DNA from: Flavobacterium terrisoli
GTDB lineage: Bacteria; Bacteroidota; Bacteroidia; Flavobacteriales; Flavobacteriaceae
DNA length: 64,000 bases
Direction of reading: 5' to 3'
NCBI RefSeq assembly: GCF_030167905.1
Contig: NZ_JARGNA010000002.1
Coordinates: forward strand, 248,001-312,000
Part shown: positions 51,646 to 61,222 of the stretch, piece after piece
How positions within the stretch are numbered: position 1 is the stretch's first letter
Layout: each line of letters opens with the position of its first letter
Translations under genes and position numbers: made by a program
Notes under the pieces: generated by a model
What the model saw: the letters and a program-made list of their open reading frames with translations, nothing else
What the model was told of the DNA's origin: nothing
Databases searched by the model: none

Positions 51646-52845
51646 ATGCTTTTCCAATTTGGTTTTTATTCTTCACTCCTGCTTATTTCGTTTTCACAAG
51701 GAATAATCTACAGCGTTTTACTTTTGGCAAAAGCCATCAAAACGGAAAATAAGCCGAATTACTGGTTAAGTCTGTTTATCTTTTTATGCAGCTTGTATAT
51801 TGCGCCTTGGATGTTGGGTTTTGCTGGTTGGTATGACAATCAACCTTATCGGGATATTCTTTTTTATACACCATTTCAACATCTATTTTTAATCGGACCA
51901 GTTATTTTCTTTTACACGCAAAGCTTACTGAATGCTAATTTTTCATTGGATAAAAAAAAAATATTACACTTTATTCCCGGTATTGCTTATCTATTGTATA
52001 TCGCCATTCTTTGGGTTTATGACAAATTCATCGTACATGAATATTATTTCTATCAAAATGGCTTAGACAAAGATTTTGATTATTGGTACCAAAAAACAGG
52101 ATTGGTTTCCATGATTGTTTACTTTGTTTTAAGCATTCGGTATTACAACAATTACAGCAAGCTGATTTATCAAGTCGTAAGTTTTGCCGATAGTGTTTTA
52201 TTTAGATGGATCAAAACCTATTTGTGTGCTTTTTTAATCATGCTTTTGCTGCCGGTAGTTTTTGATATTATTGCTATTTTTCAACCTGAAATAGAAAGCT
52301 ACACCGGCACTTGGTGGTTCTTTTTGTTTTTCTCCATCATCATGTATTACATCGCTATTACAGGATACTCAAATCCTATAGTTACTAAAATTCCGTTTGA
52401 AATATCGGTTTTCCCCAATCAACCGGCTTTGCTGGTGCAATCCAACAAAAGTGAAGAAGTAATTATCGATATTGAACAGGAAACATTTCTCAAACAAGAA
52501 TCACCGGAAACCTCAATTTGGAAAAATAAAATAGCAACCTTAATTGCCGAAGAAAAGCTCTATCAAAATCCGGAGCTTACCTTAACCGATTTGGCTAAAA
52601 AATTAGAAACCAATGCCTCAATAATTTCCAAAACTATCAATCAAAGTTTTGGATTGAACTTTAATGACTTTATCAACCAATACCGAATCAATGCTGTCAA
52701 AAAAGCATTTGACGCGGGTGAACATAAAAAGTCAACCTTACTGGGCATTGCTTTTGACTGTGGTTTTAATTCGAAAGCCACTTTTAATAGAGCTTTCAAA
52801 AAAAACACCGGGCTTTCACCTAAAGAATTTATAGAAAAGCCATAA
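51646..52845 (+). CDS. AraC family transcriptional regulator with membrane-spanning N-terminus
   Basis: 399 residues. The first ~245 residues have seven or eight hydrophobic helices (for example SSLLLISFSQGIIYSVLLLA, LSLFIFLCSLYIAPWMLGFA, LCAFLIMLLLPVVFDIIAIF). A linker leads to a C-terminal AraC helix-turn-helix domain (about 295-398) with LTLTDLAKKLETNASIISKTI and AFDCGFNSKATFNRAFKKNTG, ending LSPKEF. This arrangement is common in flavobacteria and suggests a membrane-bound sensor-regulator. The next operon (52967-54490, head-GIN protein) is a candidate target by proximity only. Confidence 0.92.
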   Translation: MLFQFGFYSSLLLISFSQGIIYSVLLLAKAIKTENKPNYWLSLFIFLCSLYIAPWMLGFAGWYDNQPYRDILFYTPFQHLFLIGPVIFFYTQSLLNANFSLDKKKILHFIPGIAYLLYIAILWVYDKFIVHEYYFYQNGLDKDFDYWYQKTGLVSMIVYFVLSIRYYNNYSKLIYQVVSFADSVLFRWIKTYLCAFLIMLLLPVVFDIIAIFQPEIESYTGTWWFFLFFSIIMYYIAITGYSNPIVTKIPFEISVFPNQPALLVQSNKSEEVIIDIEQETFLKQESPETSIWKNKIATLIAEEKLYQNPELTLTDLAKKLETNASIISKTINQSFGLNFNDFINQYRINAVKKAFDAGEHKKSTLLGIAFDCGFNSKATFNRAFKKNTGLSPKEFIEKP

Positions 52846-52966
52846 TCTCAGTATTCAAAACACTTCCCGTTTGTTTTTAATTGGTCTCAAATTATAATTT
52901 GAAGCGATTGGTTATACTTGATAGTGCAATTTTGTTGCTATACAAAACCATAAAAACATCTTATTT

Positions 52967-53632
52967 ATGAAAACAATTCTAATAACCACGGCGATGATAT
53001 TATCCTCCATATTGTCATCAGCACAACTGAAAGGTTCCGGAAAAACAATTGCCAAAACCTATGATTTTAAAAACTTTGACAAAGTTTATTTCGAAAACTT
53101 AGCCGGAAAACTGGAAGTCGAAATCGGGAAACCTTTTAGTGTTTCAGTAACTTTAGATGACAATCTGATTGATATTTTTTCAATTACAGAAAACCCAGCT
53201 GAATATGAACTCACACTAAGTTTCAAAGACAATCAAAACAATAAAAAATACATTGAAAACACCAATTGTAAAATCAAAATTACCATGCCAGAAGCTTCTG
53301 TCATTAAAAACATAGGGAATAGTAATTTAATCATAAAAAACATAATCGGACGTTATTTCAGAATAGAAAATACCGGAAACGGCGACACTTCAATTAGTGG
53401 TTCGATAGATAGTTTAGACATCATTAAAAGCGGCAATGGCAATATTGATTCCGGAAAACTTACAGCTAAAAAAGCAGATATCAAAAACACAGGCAATGGT
53501 GATGTGATTGTTAATGCTACCGAAGATCTTACGGCTATACTAAACGGAAATGGTGATGTCAAAAACATCGGCAAAGCCAAATTCGACAGCAACTCCAGAA
53601 AAACCGGTAACGGAGATTTTATTTACAAATAA
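52967..53632 (+). CDS. Head-GIN domain (DUF2807) exported protein
   Basis: 221 residues. Signal peptide 1-19 (ILSSILSSAQ). The mature part has the family pattern SGKTIAKTYDFKNFDKVYFE and then repeated GNG/GNGD turns (NTGNGDTSISG, KSGNGNIDSG, NTGNGDVIVN, NGNGDVKNIG), which form a right-handed beta-helix-like adhesin domain. Function unknown in bacteria. First of three tightly packed genes (10-base gap to DoxX). Confidence 0.93.
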   Translation: MKTILITTAMILSSILSSAQLKGSGKTIAKTYDFKNFDKVYFENLAGKLEVEIGKPFSVSVTLDDNLIDIFSITENPAEYELTLSFKDNQNNKKYIENTNCKIKITMPEASVIKNIGNSNLIIKNIIGRYFRIENTGNGDTSISGSIDSLDIIKSGNGNIDSGKLTAKKADIKNTGNGDVIVNATEDLTAILNGNGDVKNIGKAKFDSNSRKTGNGDFIYK

Positions 53633-53642
53633 AATTTAAAAA

Positions 53643-54131
53643 ATGAAACTACTCTCTCAACTTACAAAACCGGTTTTATTACCACATTGGACACAAGATT
53701 TACTATTGGCTATTCCAAGAATTGTTTGTGGCTATTTATTAACTGTTGAATTTGGAGCGGCAAAATTTGGTTTGCCTTGGTCTCCTTCCGATAATAATTT
53801 AGACTTTTTTGAAGTCGCTTTTTGGTTCCCAAATGACGTGGCCGAATATGGTGGGATATTTGCCTTAGCTCCTGCTTTCTTTGCCTGGATGGGCGCTTTT
53901 AGCGAAGCTATTGGCGGGATTTTCTTATTGCTTGGCTTTCTAACTCGAATAGCGTCATTTTTGATAATCAGCACGATGGTAGTTGCCATCTTTATGCAAC
54001 AAATCCAGAATGGTTTATGGAATTGTTTACCTGCGATGGGTTTCCTTTGGGTTGGATTATTTTATATGGTATCAGGTTCAGGCAGATTTGGAATAGATTA
54101 TTTATTTACTCATAAAACCATTCGATTATGA
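53643..54131 (+). CDS. DoxX family membrane protein
   Basis: 162 residues with four transmembrane helices: about 24-44 (IPRIVCGYLLTVEFGAAKFG), 75-95 (GIFALAPAFFAWMGAFSEAIG), 96-116 (GIFLLLGFLTRIASFLIIST) and 130-150. The G(A/S)FxExxGGxxLLxG pattern between helices is the DoxX signature. Sits between the head-GIN protein and a small lipoprotein, overlapping the latter by four bases (ATGA). Role unknown. Confidence 0.9.
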   Translation: MKLLSQLTKPVLLPHWTQDLLLAIPRIVCGYLLTVEFGAAKFGLPWSPSDNNLDFFEVAFWFPNDVAEYGGIFALAPAFFAWMGAFSEAIGGIFLLLGFLTRIASFLIISTMVVAIFMQQIQNGLWNCLPAMGFLWVGLFYMVSGSGRFGIDYLFTHKTIRL

Positions 54132-54490
54132 AATCAAATATAACGCCTACCCTGATAGTACTTTACTTATTGCTGAACAGTTGTGTCCAAAAATCATTCA
54201 ACCGCATTGTAGTTGTTACCCTCGATGTTTCAAAAGTAAAAGATATTCAATCTGTTGGAATTCGAGGAAACGGAAAACCACTGAATTGGGAAATAGATTA
54301 TCCAATGCAGGAAATGGTAAAAGACAGTTTGTACAAAGCCATTATCATTACCAATACCGGTTATTTTTTTACTGAAGTTAAATGCACCGTAAACAGCAAT
54401 TTTGAACTGCAAGACAAGCCCAACAGACGCATTGTTTTTGATACTAAAAAAGATACCACTTATGTCCATCTTATTTTTGACAAAGAATAA
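54128..54490 (+). CDS. Small lipoprotein of unknown function
   Basis: 120 residues. Lipobox LNSC with the lipidated cysteine at 19. A single beta-rich domain (KDIQSVGIRGNGKPLNWEID, FTEVKCTVNSNFELQDKPN, DTTYVHLIF) suggests an immunoglobulin-like or carbohydrate-binding-module-like fold. Overlaps the DoxX stop by four bases, so translation is likely coupled. Last gene of the three-gene operon. Confidence 0.7.
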   Translation: MKSNITPTLIVLYLLLNSCVQKSFNRIVVVTLDVSKVKDIQSVGIRGNGKPLNWEIDYPMQEMVKDSLYKAIIITNTGYFFTEVKCTVNSNFELQDKPNRRIVFDTKKDTTYVHLIFDKE

Positions 54491-54517
54491 AAAAGAGTTC
54501 CTGTCGGAACTCTTTAA
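54490..54517. terminator. Bidirectional terminator between the small lipoprotein and ABC-F genes
   Basis: AAAGAGTTCC (54492-54501) / GGAACTCTTT (54506-54515) with loop TGTC and A/T flanks. Confidence 0.8.
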
Positions 54518-54519
54518 AA

Positions 54520-56427
54520 CTATAAATTGTCGATCTCGCCTTGAACCACTTCCCAGTCTTCGAGCAGTTTGTCTAATTCTGATTTCTTTTTGTTGTAAGC
54601 CGTAAAGAAGTTGGCATTCTCGATGTGTTTGTCATAATTGGAAGCCAATTCCTTATCATCGTTCTGAATGTCGATTTCCAGTTGTTTGATTTGGCTTTCG
54701 ATTTTGCTCAGACGGTTTTGCAGCGATTTACTTTTCTTTTGGTCTTCATAAGAAAGGTTTTTAGCAGAAGTTGATTTCGTTTCAACAACTACGTCTTTCT
54801 TTTCAATTTCACGCATATTATTGGCGTTGCGTTGTTCCAGGAAGTAATTAATATCGCCCAGATATTCCTTTATTTTCTGGTCTTTGAATTCGTAAACGAT
54901 GTTTGACATTCCCTGAAGAAAATCCCTATCGTGCGAAACCAACAGCAAAGTTCCTTCATATTTCTGCAAAGCGGCTTTCAAAACATTCTTCGATTTGATA
55001 TCGAGGTGATTCGTTGGCTCATCCATCAGCAAGACGTTAATCGGTTGCAATAATAATTTACACAACGCCAAACGGTTTCTTTCACCTCCGGAAAGCACTT
55101 TGACTTTCTTTTCCACATCATCGCCTCGGAATAAAAATGAACCCAGCATATCTCGTACTTTTGAGCGATTGGTATCGGTAGCGGCATTGGTCATCGTTTC
55201 CAATAACGTAATTTCTCCGTCTAAATATTCGGCTTGGTTTTGGGCAAAATAACCGACTTGTACATTATGACCGAGTTTGATGCTTCCGTCATATTTGAAT
55301 TCGTTTACAATCGCCTTAATTAACGTTGATTTTCCCTGACCATTCTGACCAACGAAAGCAATTTTACTTCCTCTTTCCACCAAAAGTGAAATGTCTTTTA
55401 AAACGGTTTTATCGCCATAGGCTTTGGACACGTGTTCGGCTTCAATCACCACTCTTCCCGGCGTCATGGAAACCGGAAACGAAATATTCATTACGGAATT
55501 GTCATCTTCATCGACTTCAATTCGTTCCACTTTATCCAATTTCTTAATCAACGATTGCGCCATCGAAGCTTTAGAGGCTTTGGCACGGAACTTTTCGATT
55601 AACTTTTCAGTTTCTTCAATTTTCTTGGCTTGGTTCTTTTGGGTGGCCAATTGTTTTTCGCGGATTTCTTCGCGCAACACTAAATATTGAGAATACGGTT
55701 TATTGAAATCATAAGCTTTCCCAAGGGAAATTTCGATAGTTCTGTTGGTCACATTGTCCAAAAACATCTTATCGTGGGATACAATTACCACAACTCCCGG
55801 AAAGTTTCTCAGGAAACCTTCGAGCCAAATGATACTTTCGATATCCAGGTGATTCGTCGGCTCATCCAGTAAAAGGATGTCATTGGATTGCAATAACAAT
55901 TTGGCCAACTCAATACGCATACGCCATCCGCCCGAAAAAGTATCGGTTTGATTTTCGAAATCTTCTCTTTTGAAACCTAAGCCTAAAAGAATTTTCTCAG
56001 TATCGCCTACATAATTATAGCCGCCTAAAATCTCATAATGATGCGTCACATCACTCAATTGCTCAATCAAATCGGAATAAGCCTGACTTTCATAATCGGT
56101 GCGCGTCGCCAATTGGTGATTGATTTCGTCTATTTTTAATTCGGCATATTTAATTTCTTCAAAAGCCTGATAGGCTTCTTCCAAAACGGTTCTTCCTTTT
56201 TCAAAATCAATATCCTGACGAAGGAATCCTAATTTCACTTCCTTTTCAGTGGCAATCTGTCCGCTATCGGGTTTGAAATCGCCGGCTAAAATTTTAAGCA
56301 TAGTCGATTTTCCGGCGCCGTTTTTCCCTACCAATCCTACTCTGTCGCCCGAACCCAATCGAAAAGTAACCTCTTCAAAAAGATACGTACCACCAAACGA
56401 AACCGATAAATTGTGTATGTTTAACAT
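54520..56427 (-). CDS. ABC-F family ATPase
   Basis: 635 residues from the ATG at 56427 (MLNIHNLSVSFGG); the frame is open to 56493, but the extra 22 residues are not family-like. Two ABC domains in one chain: Walker A GKNGAGKST and GQNGQGKST, signatures FSGGWRMRIELAKLL and LSGGERNRLALCKLL, Walker B LLLDEPTNHLD and LLMDEPTNHLD. They are joined by the P-site linker (about 240-320, rich in Lys/Glu), and a C-terminal coiled coil follows (about 555-635). No transmembrane domain. ABC-F proteins act on the ribosome (translation factor or antibiotic protection); this general architecture is closest to the Uup/YdiF type. Confidence 0.94.
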   Translation of the reverse strand: MLNIHNLSVSFGGTYLFEEVTFRLGSGDRVGLVGKNGAGKSTMLKILAGDFKPDSGQIATEKEVKLGFLRQDIDFEKGRTVLEEAYQAFEEIKYAELKIDEINHQLATRTDYESQAYSDLIEQLSDVTHHYEILGGYNYVGDTEKILLGLGFKREDFENQTDTFSGGWRMRIELAKLLLQSNDILLLDEPTNHLDIESIIWLEGFLRNFPGVVVIVSHDKMFLDNVTNRTIEISLGKAYDFNKPYSQYLVLREEIREKQLATQKNQAKKIEETEKLIEKFRAKASKASMAQSLIKKLDKVERIEVDEDDNSVMNISFPVSMTPGRVVIEAEHVSKAYGDKTVLKDISLLVERGSKIAFVGQNGQGKSTLIKAIVNEFKYDGSIKLGHNVQVGYFAQNQAEYLDGEITLLETMTNAATDTNRSKVRDMLGSFLFRGDDVEKKVKVLSGGERNRLALCKLLLQPINVLLMDEPTNHLDIKSKNVLKAALQKYEGTLLLVSHDRDFLQGMSNIVYEFKDQKIKEYLGDINYFLEQRNANNMREIEKKDVVVETKSTSAKNLSYEDQKKSKSLQNRLSKIESQIKQLEIDIQNDDKELASNYDKHIENANFFTAYNKKKSELDKLLEDWEVVQGEIDNL

Positions 56428-56493
56428 AATGATTTTTTGTAAAAATGATATCGAAAGAACTGTAATCAGTACCTTTATCGAAATTTTTTGCAA

Positions 56494-56877
56494 ATGTTAA
56501 AAAAAGGATCCAAACTAAATAGCATTTTAACAGGAACTTGTCCGAGATGTCAGGAAGAAAGCATGTATCAGGACAAAAACCCCTTCAATCTTAAAAATAT
56601 CTACACGATGCATGAAAAATGCAGTCACTGTGGATTACAATATCAGATTGAGCCATCCTTTTTTTACGGCGCGATGTATGTGAGTTATGCCTTGACCGTT
56701 GCGATTGGAGTAGCCGCTTTTATTTTGGCAAAAGTGATTATCGGAATGAATTTATTAAACTCATTTGTGGCCATCATTGTAGCCTTGATTGCTTTGATGC
56801 CCATTACTGCCCGACTTTCCAGAAATATCTATATCAATATTTTTGTGCATTATGACAAGAATGCGGTTAAAAAATAG
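56494..56877 (+). CDS. DUF983 family membrane protein with zinc-ribbon-like cysteines
   Basis: 127 residues from the ATG at 56494 (MLKKGSKLNSILTG); the upstream in-frame TTG at 56488 is a less likely start. Two CxxC pairs (TCPRCQEES and KCSHCGLQ) before the DUF983 segment YQIEPSFFYGAMYVSYALTV, and two transmembrane helices (about 64-84 and 88-108). The weak -7 box TACCTTTA lies at 56470-56477. It ends 11 bases inside the oppositely oriented FAD oxidoreductase gene (tail-to-tail overlap). Confidence 0.9.
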   Translation: MLKKGSKLNSILTGTCPRCQEESMYQDKNPFNLKNIYTMHEKCSHCGLQYQIEPSFFYGAMYVSYALTVAIGVAAFILAKVIIGMNLLNSFVAIIVALIALMPITARLSRNIYINIFVHYDKNAVKK

Positions 56878-57910
56878 GACATCTTTTAATGTCAATGGTC
56901 TTATCCAAAGGTTTTCCGTTTTCGATATGGTCATATAAATCCAACGCCATTGCCGGTGCCAGCATTACGCCACGCGTGCCGAGCCCGTTGAGAATATGCA
57001 GATTCTTATGCAAATGGTGCGTCCCTAAAAGTGGCCTTCTGTCTTTGACCGTTGGACGAACTCCGGCAAAATGCTCAATAATTTCAAAATCACAGGTTAG
57101 TATTTCTTTGATTCGGTCAACGAGTTCTTGTTTGCCTTCGGCTGTTGGCAAATCGGTTTTGTCATCCCAGTTATAGGTAGCGCCAACCTTAAACAGGTTA
57201 TTGCCCAAAGGCAAAATAAATACGCTTGTGTTAACAATCACATCCAAATCTAAATCGGGCGCTTTGATGATAAATAATTCGCCTTTAGTGCCATCGAGTG
57301 GCAAATATTTAAAAAACGGATTAGCATGCATCCCAAAGCCTTCTGCGAAGACAATATGTTTGACCTTTAGATCCTGATACTCTAAATGGGTTTCCAAAAC
57401 ATTCAACTCAGCGTAAGCAAAAGAATCCTCAGACAATAAACCGAGCTCTTTCAAATAAGCCTGATACTGATTGAGTAATACGGCGGTATCAACATAACCA
57501 GTATGCAACACTTCGCCATAACCGAAAGGAGAATCGATGGCGGAATACTTTTTATGCACTATTTCAGTAGAAAGAAATGGAGATAAATTAGGCTTGTCCG
57601 AAGCAGCGAACCAATTGTTTTGCTCTTCTACAGAAAAAAACTTTCGATAAATAGGCATTTTAAAATCGACCTGAGTATTGAGTTTAGCCTCAATTCTTTT
57701 ATAAAAAACCTCGGCCAATTCCAATTGCTCATTGGCCTTCCAAACCTGGCTGAATCTTTTTAGAATTACCGGGTTGTACAAACCTCCGGCAATCATAGTC
57801 GACTTTTGGGAATGATTGTCAAAAACCACAAAAGATTTATTGTTCTGCAAAAGTGTCTCTGCAAAAGCAATCCCGGCCAATCCCGAACCTACAATGATAT
57901 AATCAAGCAT
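56867..57910 (-). CDS. FAD-dependent oxidoreductase (DAO family)
   Basis: 347 residues. The N-terminal FAD-binding motif GSGLAGIAFAE in MLDYIIVGSGLAG and the C-terminal GLGTRGVMLAPAMA are typical of the D-amino acid oxidase-like fold. The middle carries VVFDNHSQKSTMIAGGLYNP and IVNTSVFILPLGNNLFKVG. Candidate substrates (amino acid, glycine, sarcosine type) cannot be separated from sequence. It is downstream of gldN but separated from it by a strong terminator. Confidence 0.9.
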   Translation of the reverse strand: MLDYIIVGSGLAGIAFAETLLQNNKSFVVFDNHSQKSTMIAGGLYNPVILKRFSQVWKANEQLELAEVFYKRIEAKLNTQVDFKMPIYRKFFSVEEQNNWFAASDKPNLSPFLSTEIVHKKYSAIDSPFGYGEVLHTGYVDTAVLLNQYQAYLKELGLLSEDSFAYAELNVLETHLEYQDLKVKHIVFAEGFGMHANPFFKYLPLDGTKGELFIIKAPDLDLDVIVNTSVFILPLGNNLFKVGATYNWDDKTDLPTAEGKQELVDRIKEILTCDFEIIEHFAGVRPTVKDRRPLLGTHHLHKNLHILNGLGTRGVMLAPAMALDLYDHIENGKPLDKTIDIKRCPIF

Positions 57911-57919
57911 ATTGTAAAC

Positions 57920-57954
57920 TAAAAAAAACTCTCACCGTAAAGATGAGAGTTTTT
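57920..57954 (-). terminator. Terminator of the gldKLMN operon
   Basis: AAAACTCTCA (57925-57934) / TGAGAGTTTT (57944-57953), with an A-run at 57920-57928 giving the T-run on the minus strand. Located directly downstream of gldN. Confidence 0.8.
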
Positions 57955-57976
57955 ATATTGTAAATAGAAATTTTTC

Positions 57977-58891
57977 TTAGTAATTCCACATATCAGATTC
58001 GAAACTACGAATCTTTTCTTTGATTCGTTCCGCTTCAAGAAGCTGCATTTGAGAGTTATCTTTCATGTATTGTTGAATTTCACGGTCACCATACACGTTT
58101 TCTTCTTTGTAAATTTCACCATTAAACCTACGGGAATTCAACAAGTGGTCAAACGTAATCGGCATCGCGGAATTCTTATCATTGAAAGCTTTAGCCTCAT
58201 GCAGTATATCTCTGACTGCAGGGAAATAAACCCAGAATAAGTCAATAACGTCAGCATTGTCATTACCGGCATCTCTAGCCTCCGGAGTTACCGGGCAAAG
58301 TGCCAACAATCTGTACTTCAATTCACCTTGACGCTTGTCAAAATACCAATATCCTTTAATTCTATAACCAGAAATATAGCTGGCATCTAATTCTTTTTTA
58401 TTGATAAACTGTGGATCTAATATTTTCTTACCTGATTTATATTCATCATAATAATTATTAATCTCATCTTTTCCGGCATCGATAGTATCAATGTAGGTAA
58501 ATGAAGATTCCATATCCTTGTATGTTTTCTTAGCATTGAAGTAATCATCAACATACACTTCAGTGATTTTACCATTTTTGATGTTTTTTACCAATACATC
58601 AAATAAAGCTCTTCTCTCTTTACCAACAAAGTTAGTATCGATAGGATAGTACAATGGGAAATTAATTCTCTCATCAACATCCACAAACTCCCAAATGGTT
58701 TTACCCATCAATACATCTCTGTCATGAACATAACCGTATGGTAGTGGCTTGTCATTGTCAGAAATTAACTGAGCAGGAGTCTTCTTTCCAATCTCATCCG
58801 GAGTTTTGGAATTCAACAAATTTGACTGAGCAAAAGTTGAAGCGCTTATTGCTACTGCAAAAACTACTGATAAAAGATTTTTAATTTTCAT
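57977..58891 (-). CDS. gldN: Gliding motility / T9SS protein GldN
   Basis: 304 residues. Signal peptide 1-21 (VVFAVAISASTFAQ). The mature protein has the family segments PYGYVHDRDVLMGKTIWEFVD, RINFPLYYPIDTN, VKNIKNGKITEVYVDDYFN and DVIDLFWVYFPAVRDILHEA. GldN (PorN) is a periplasmic partner of GldK and GldM and forms the ring-like complex at the outer membrane. It is the last gene of the operon (46-base gap to gldM) and is needed for both gliding and secretion in Flavobacterium. Confidence 0.96.
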   Translation of the reverse strand: MKIKNLLSVVFAVAISASTFAQSNLLNSKTPDEIGKKTPAQLISDNDKPLPYGYVHDRDVLMGKTIWEFVDVDERINFPLYYPIDTNFVGKERRALFDVLVKNIKNGKITEVYVDDYFNAKKTYKDMESSFTYIDTIDAGKDEINNYYDEYKSGKKILDPQFINKKELDASYISGYRIKGYWYFDKRQGELKYRLLALCPVTPEARDAGNDNADVIDLFWVYFPAVRDILHEAKAFNDKNSAMPITFDHLLNSRRFNGEIYKEENVYGDREIQQYMKDNSQMQLLEAERIKEKIRSFESDMWNY

Positions 58892-58937
58892 AATTATTAT
58901 AATATAAGTTATTTAAGTAGGTTTCTATCAACTTAAA

Positions 58938-60485
58938 TTATTGTATTTCGTAAATAACCGGTGCGGCTGTTTTGATATCAATACTTGCAGCACTTCCAAC
59001 GATTTTAGACTTGATATCAAAAATTGAAATCTGGTCGCCTTTTGAGGCTCTTTGTAAAGCAGCCTTACATTGTGCGTTCACTCTGTTTCCTGAAACTACT
59101 ACAGCAGCTTGTCCAGGAACTTTAAAGCTAAAACGAGTAACTTCAAAATTCAAGTCATACAAGAAATCTTGTAATACAGCAGAAATTTGAGAAACTTCTA
59201 AACGAGATTTAGCACCTTTAATGATTCCAACCTGACCTGCAATAGCACCTGCCGGAGCCGGAATGTTTTTAATTCTGAACACTTTTTTGTCTGAAGCAGA
59301 TGTTCCGTCAGGCATTTTAGCGTTTACAGAAACTGTAACTTCAGTACCGTTTCCTGGGCTAAGGTTATACTTACCTGGCGCACCAGCTTTAGTCAAACCA
59401 GGAGCAGAAGCGTTAACAAAATTATCCCCGATACCTGCAAATGAAATGGTCATTGGATTTGGTAATCCTCTGTATACTACGTTCATTTTATCAGCTGAAA
59501 TGTTTGCTGTTTTTGGACGTGGCACAACCACATATTTACCTTCAAATTTCAAAGGCACAGGTTTTCCATCTTCCATGAAAGAGAAAGTACCGTTGATGGT
59601 TTTTTCTCCAACGCCACCAGCTGTCATAGAGATGATCGCTTGTCCGTTTTCGATTTTACCAGGTCCAGAGAAACTGGTTGGTACTGTATTAGGATCATAT
59701 TTACCTAATACTACTTTACCTTTTACAGTTTCACCTTCAAAGAATACATTTTTCTCTAAAACTACCATTGCCTGGAATGTTTTCAAAGAAACTGTAGAAG
59801 CCATTGTGTTTCCGATTAATGCGTTGTAGATATCTTGCTCTGTTTGCTCAACATCATTCTGCATACTGGTAAGCTTAGCTATAGATGCTACAGCCGGGAA
59901 ACCTTCAAAATGATAAGACAGGTATTTTTTAGATACACCTTCTTTGTCTTTTACATCAGCTAAATTAAATTTAGAATTAATGTTTGCAATGATTTTTTGA
60001 TACTTAACATCATTTCCAAATACTGCAATTACATCTTTTTTGTATTTTTCAATCTTAGCGATAACTTCGTTTCCTTTTGCAGAATATTTGTCACCTTCAA
60101 ACCAATGCTCATCGATAAAGCCACCTTTATCCATTGCTTCGTATGGCAATTTTCCAGTTGTTTCGTCTTTTTCGAACTCTTTTGAAACCTCTTCTTTCAA
60201 AGATCCTAAGTAATTGTAAAGATCTTTAGAGTATTTTTCAACTTGCTGTGCTTTGTTGTAAGGTTGAAGATAAAGAGCCGGTTGGTCTTCGGCTTTTTGT
60301 CCAAGAGATCCTAACAAACTTTTATTATACTCTTGTGAAAACGCGTTAACAGTTTCAAATTTTTCGTTCATCAAACCAAAAGCCGTCAATACTTCTTTTG
60401 ACATGTTTAATGCCAACATCGCGATGAAAACCAGGTACATCAGGTTAATCATCTTCTGTCTAGGGGTTAGTTTTCCTCCTGCCAT
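58938..60485 (-). CDS. gldM: Gliding motility / T9SS motor protein GldM
   Basis: 515 residues. A short cytoplasmic segment with the conserved Arg9 (LTPRQKM) leads into one transmembrane helix (about 13-30, INLMYLVFIAMLALNMS); the remainder is a long periplasmic part with four domains. GldM forms a dimer surrounded by five GldL; the periplasmic shaft is thought to rotate and transmit energy to GldK/GldN. The segments VYRGLPNPMTISFAGIGDN and SRLEVSQISAVLQDFLYDL are in the distal periplasmic domains. It matches known GldM in length and order. Confidence 0.97.
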   Translation of the reverse strand: MAGGKLTPRQKMINLMYLVFIAMLALNMSKEVLTAFGLMNEKFETVNAFSQEYNKSLLGSLGQKAEDQPALYLQPYNKAQQVEKYSKDLYNYLGSLKEEVSKEFEKDETTGKLPYEAMDKGGFIDEHWFEGDKYSAKGNEVIAKIEKYKKDVIAVFGNDVKYQKIIANINSKFNLADVKDKEGVSKKYLSYHFEGFPAVASIAKLTSMQNDVEQTEQDIYNALIGNTMASTVSLKTFQAMVVLEKNVFFEGETVKGKVVLGKYDPNTVPTSFSGPGKIENGQAIISMTAGGVGEKTINGTFSFMEDGKPVPLKFEGKYVVVPRPKTANISADKMNVVYRGLPNPMTISFAGIGDNFVNASAPGLTKAGAPGKYNLSPGNGTEVTVSVNAKMPDGTSASDKKVFRIKNIPAPAGAIAGQVGIIKGAKSRLEVSQISAVLQDFLYDLNFEVTRFSFKVPGQAAVVVSGNRVNAQCKAALQRASKGDQISIFDIKSKIVGSAASIDIKTAAPVIYEIQ

Positions 60486-60536
60486 TTTTTCTAATTAGTT
60501 ATTGTTTTGTTAATAAAAATATAGTTCAAAAACTAA

Positions 60537-61169
60537 TTATCCTTTGTTACTCATAGCAGACAACATACCACCGTATACATTGTTCAATGTAGACAAGTTA
60601 GACGTTAACGATTGCATTTGATCTTTTAATTTAAGGTTGTTTTCAGCAACTTCGTCGTTGATTTTTGCGTTTCTCTCAGCACTTTGTAATTGTACTTGAT
60701 ATAAACCATTCAAAGTTTCTAATTGAGTTGCTGCTTTAGTCATTTCTTCAGCGTATTTTTTAGTTGAGGCTACAGAGTCAACTGTTGGAGAGATAGCTTT
60801 AGCTGCTCCTTCAAAGTTTTTGATGCTGTTTCCTAAGCTTTCCATTAATTGACCATCAATTTTAGCTTCTTTCAACATTGCATCTAATTTTTGAGATAAC
60901 AAACCTTGAGCATCTTTTGGATCCTCTTTCTTATCTCTTTCTTTCGCCTGTCCGCCAGCCAATTCAGGATAAACTAATGACCAGTCTAATTCATTATCAG
61001 GTGCATCAAATGCTGATAAACCGAAGATTAATGCCTCAACTGAAAGTCCAACAATAAGCATCAAACTTGCTCCAGTCCAGTGTTGTATTTTAAATAATGC
61101 TCCGACGATTACCACCGCTGCTCCCATTCCGTAAGCGAAATTCATTGCTTTTTTGCTTAATACTGCCAT
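60537..61169 (-). CDS. gldL: Gliding motility / T9SS motor protein GldL
   Basis: 210 residues. Two transmembrane helices (about 8-26 and 33-53), then a long cytoplasmic helical tail. The membrane-embedded E45 (GLSVEALIFG) corresponds to the proton-carrying glutamate of the family. K27 and H30 (LFKIQHWTG), also important in known GldL, are present. Together with GldM it forms the proton-driven rotary motor of gliding and type IX secretion. The tail contains a Lys/Glu-rich coiled coil (about 75-200). Confidence 0.96.
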   Translation of the reverse strand: MAVLSKKAMNFAYGMGAAVVIVGALFKIQHWTGASLMLIVGLSVEALIFGLSAFDAPDNELDWSLVYPELAGGQAKERDKKEDPKDAQGLLSQKLDAMLKEAKIDGQLMESLGNSIKNFEGAAKAISPTVDSVASTKKYAEEMTKAATQLETLNGLYQVQLQSAERNAKINDEVAENNLKLKDQMQSLTSNLSTLNNVYGGMLSAMSNKG

Positions 61170-61222
61170 AATAATAAAAATTTTTAGTTAGTTAAGTTAA
61201 ATATAATTAAGTTGGTTTAAAT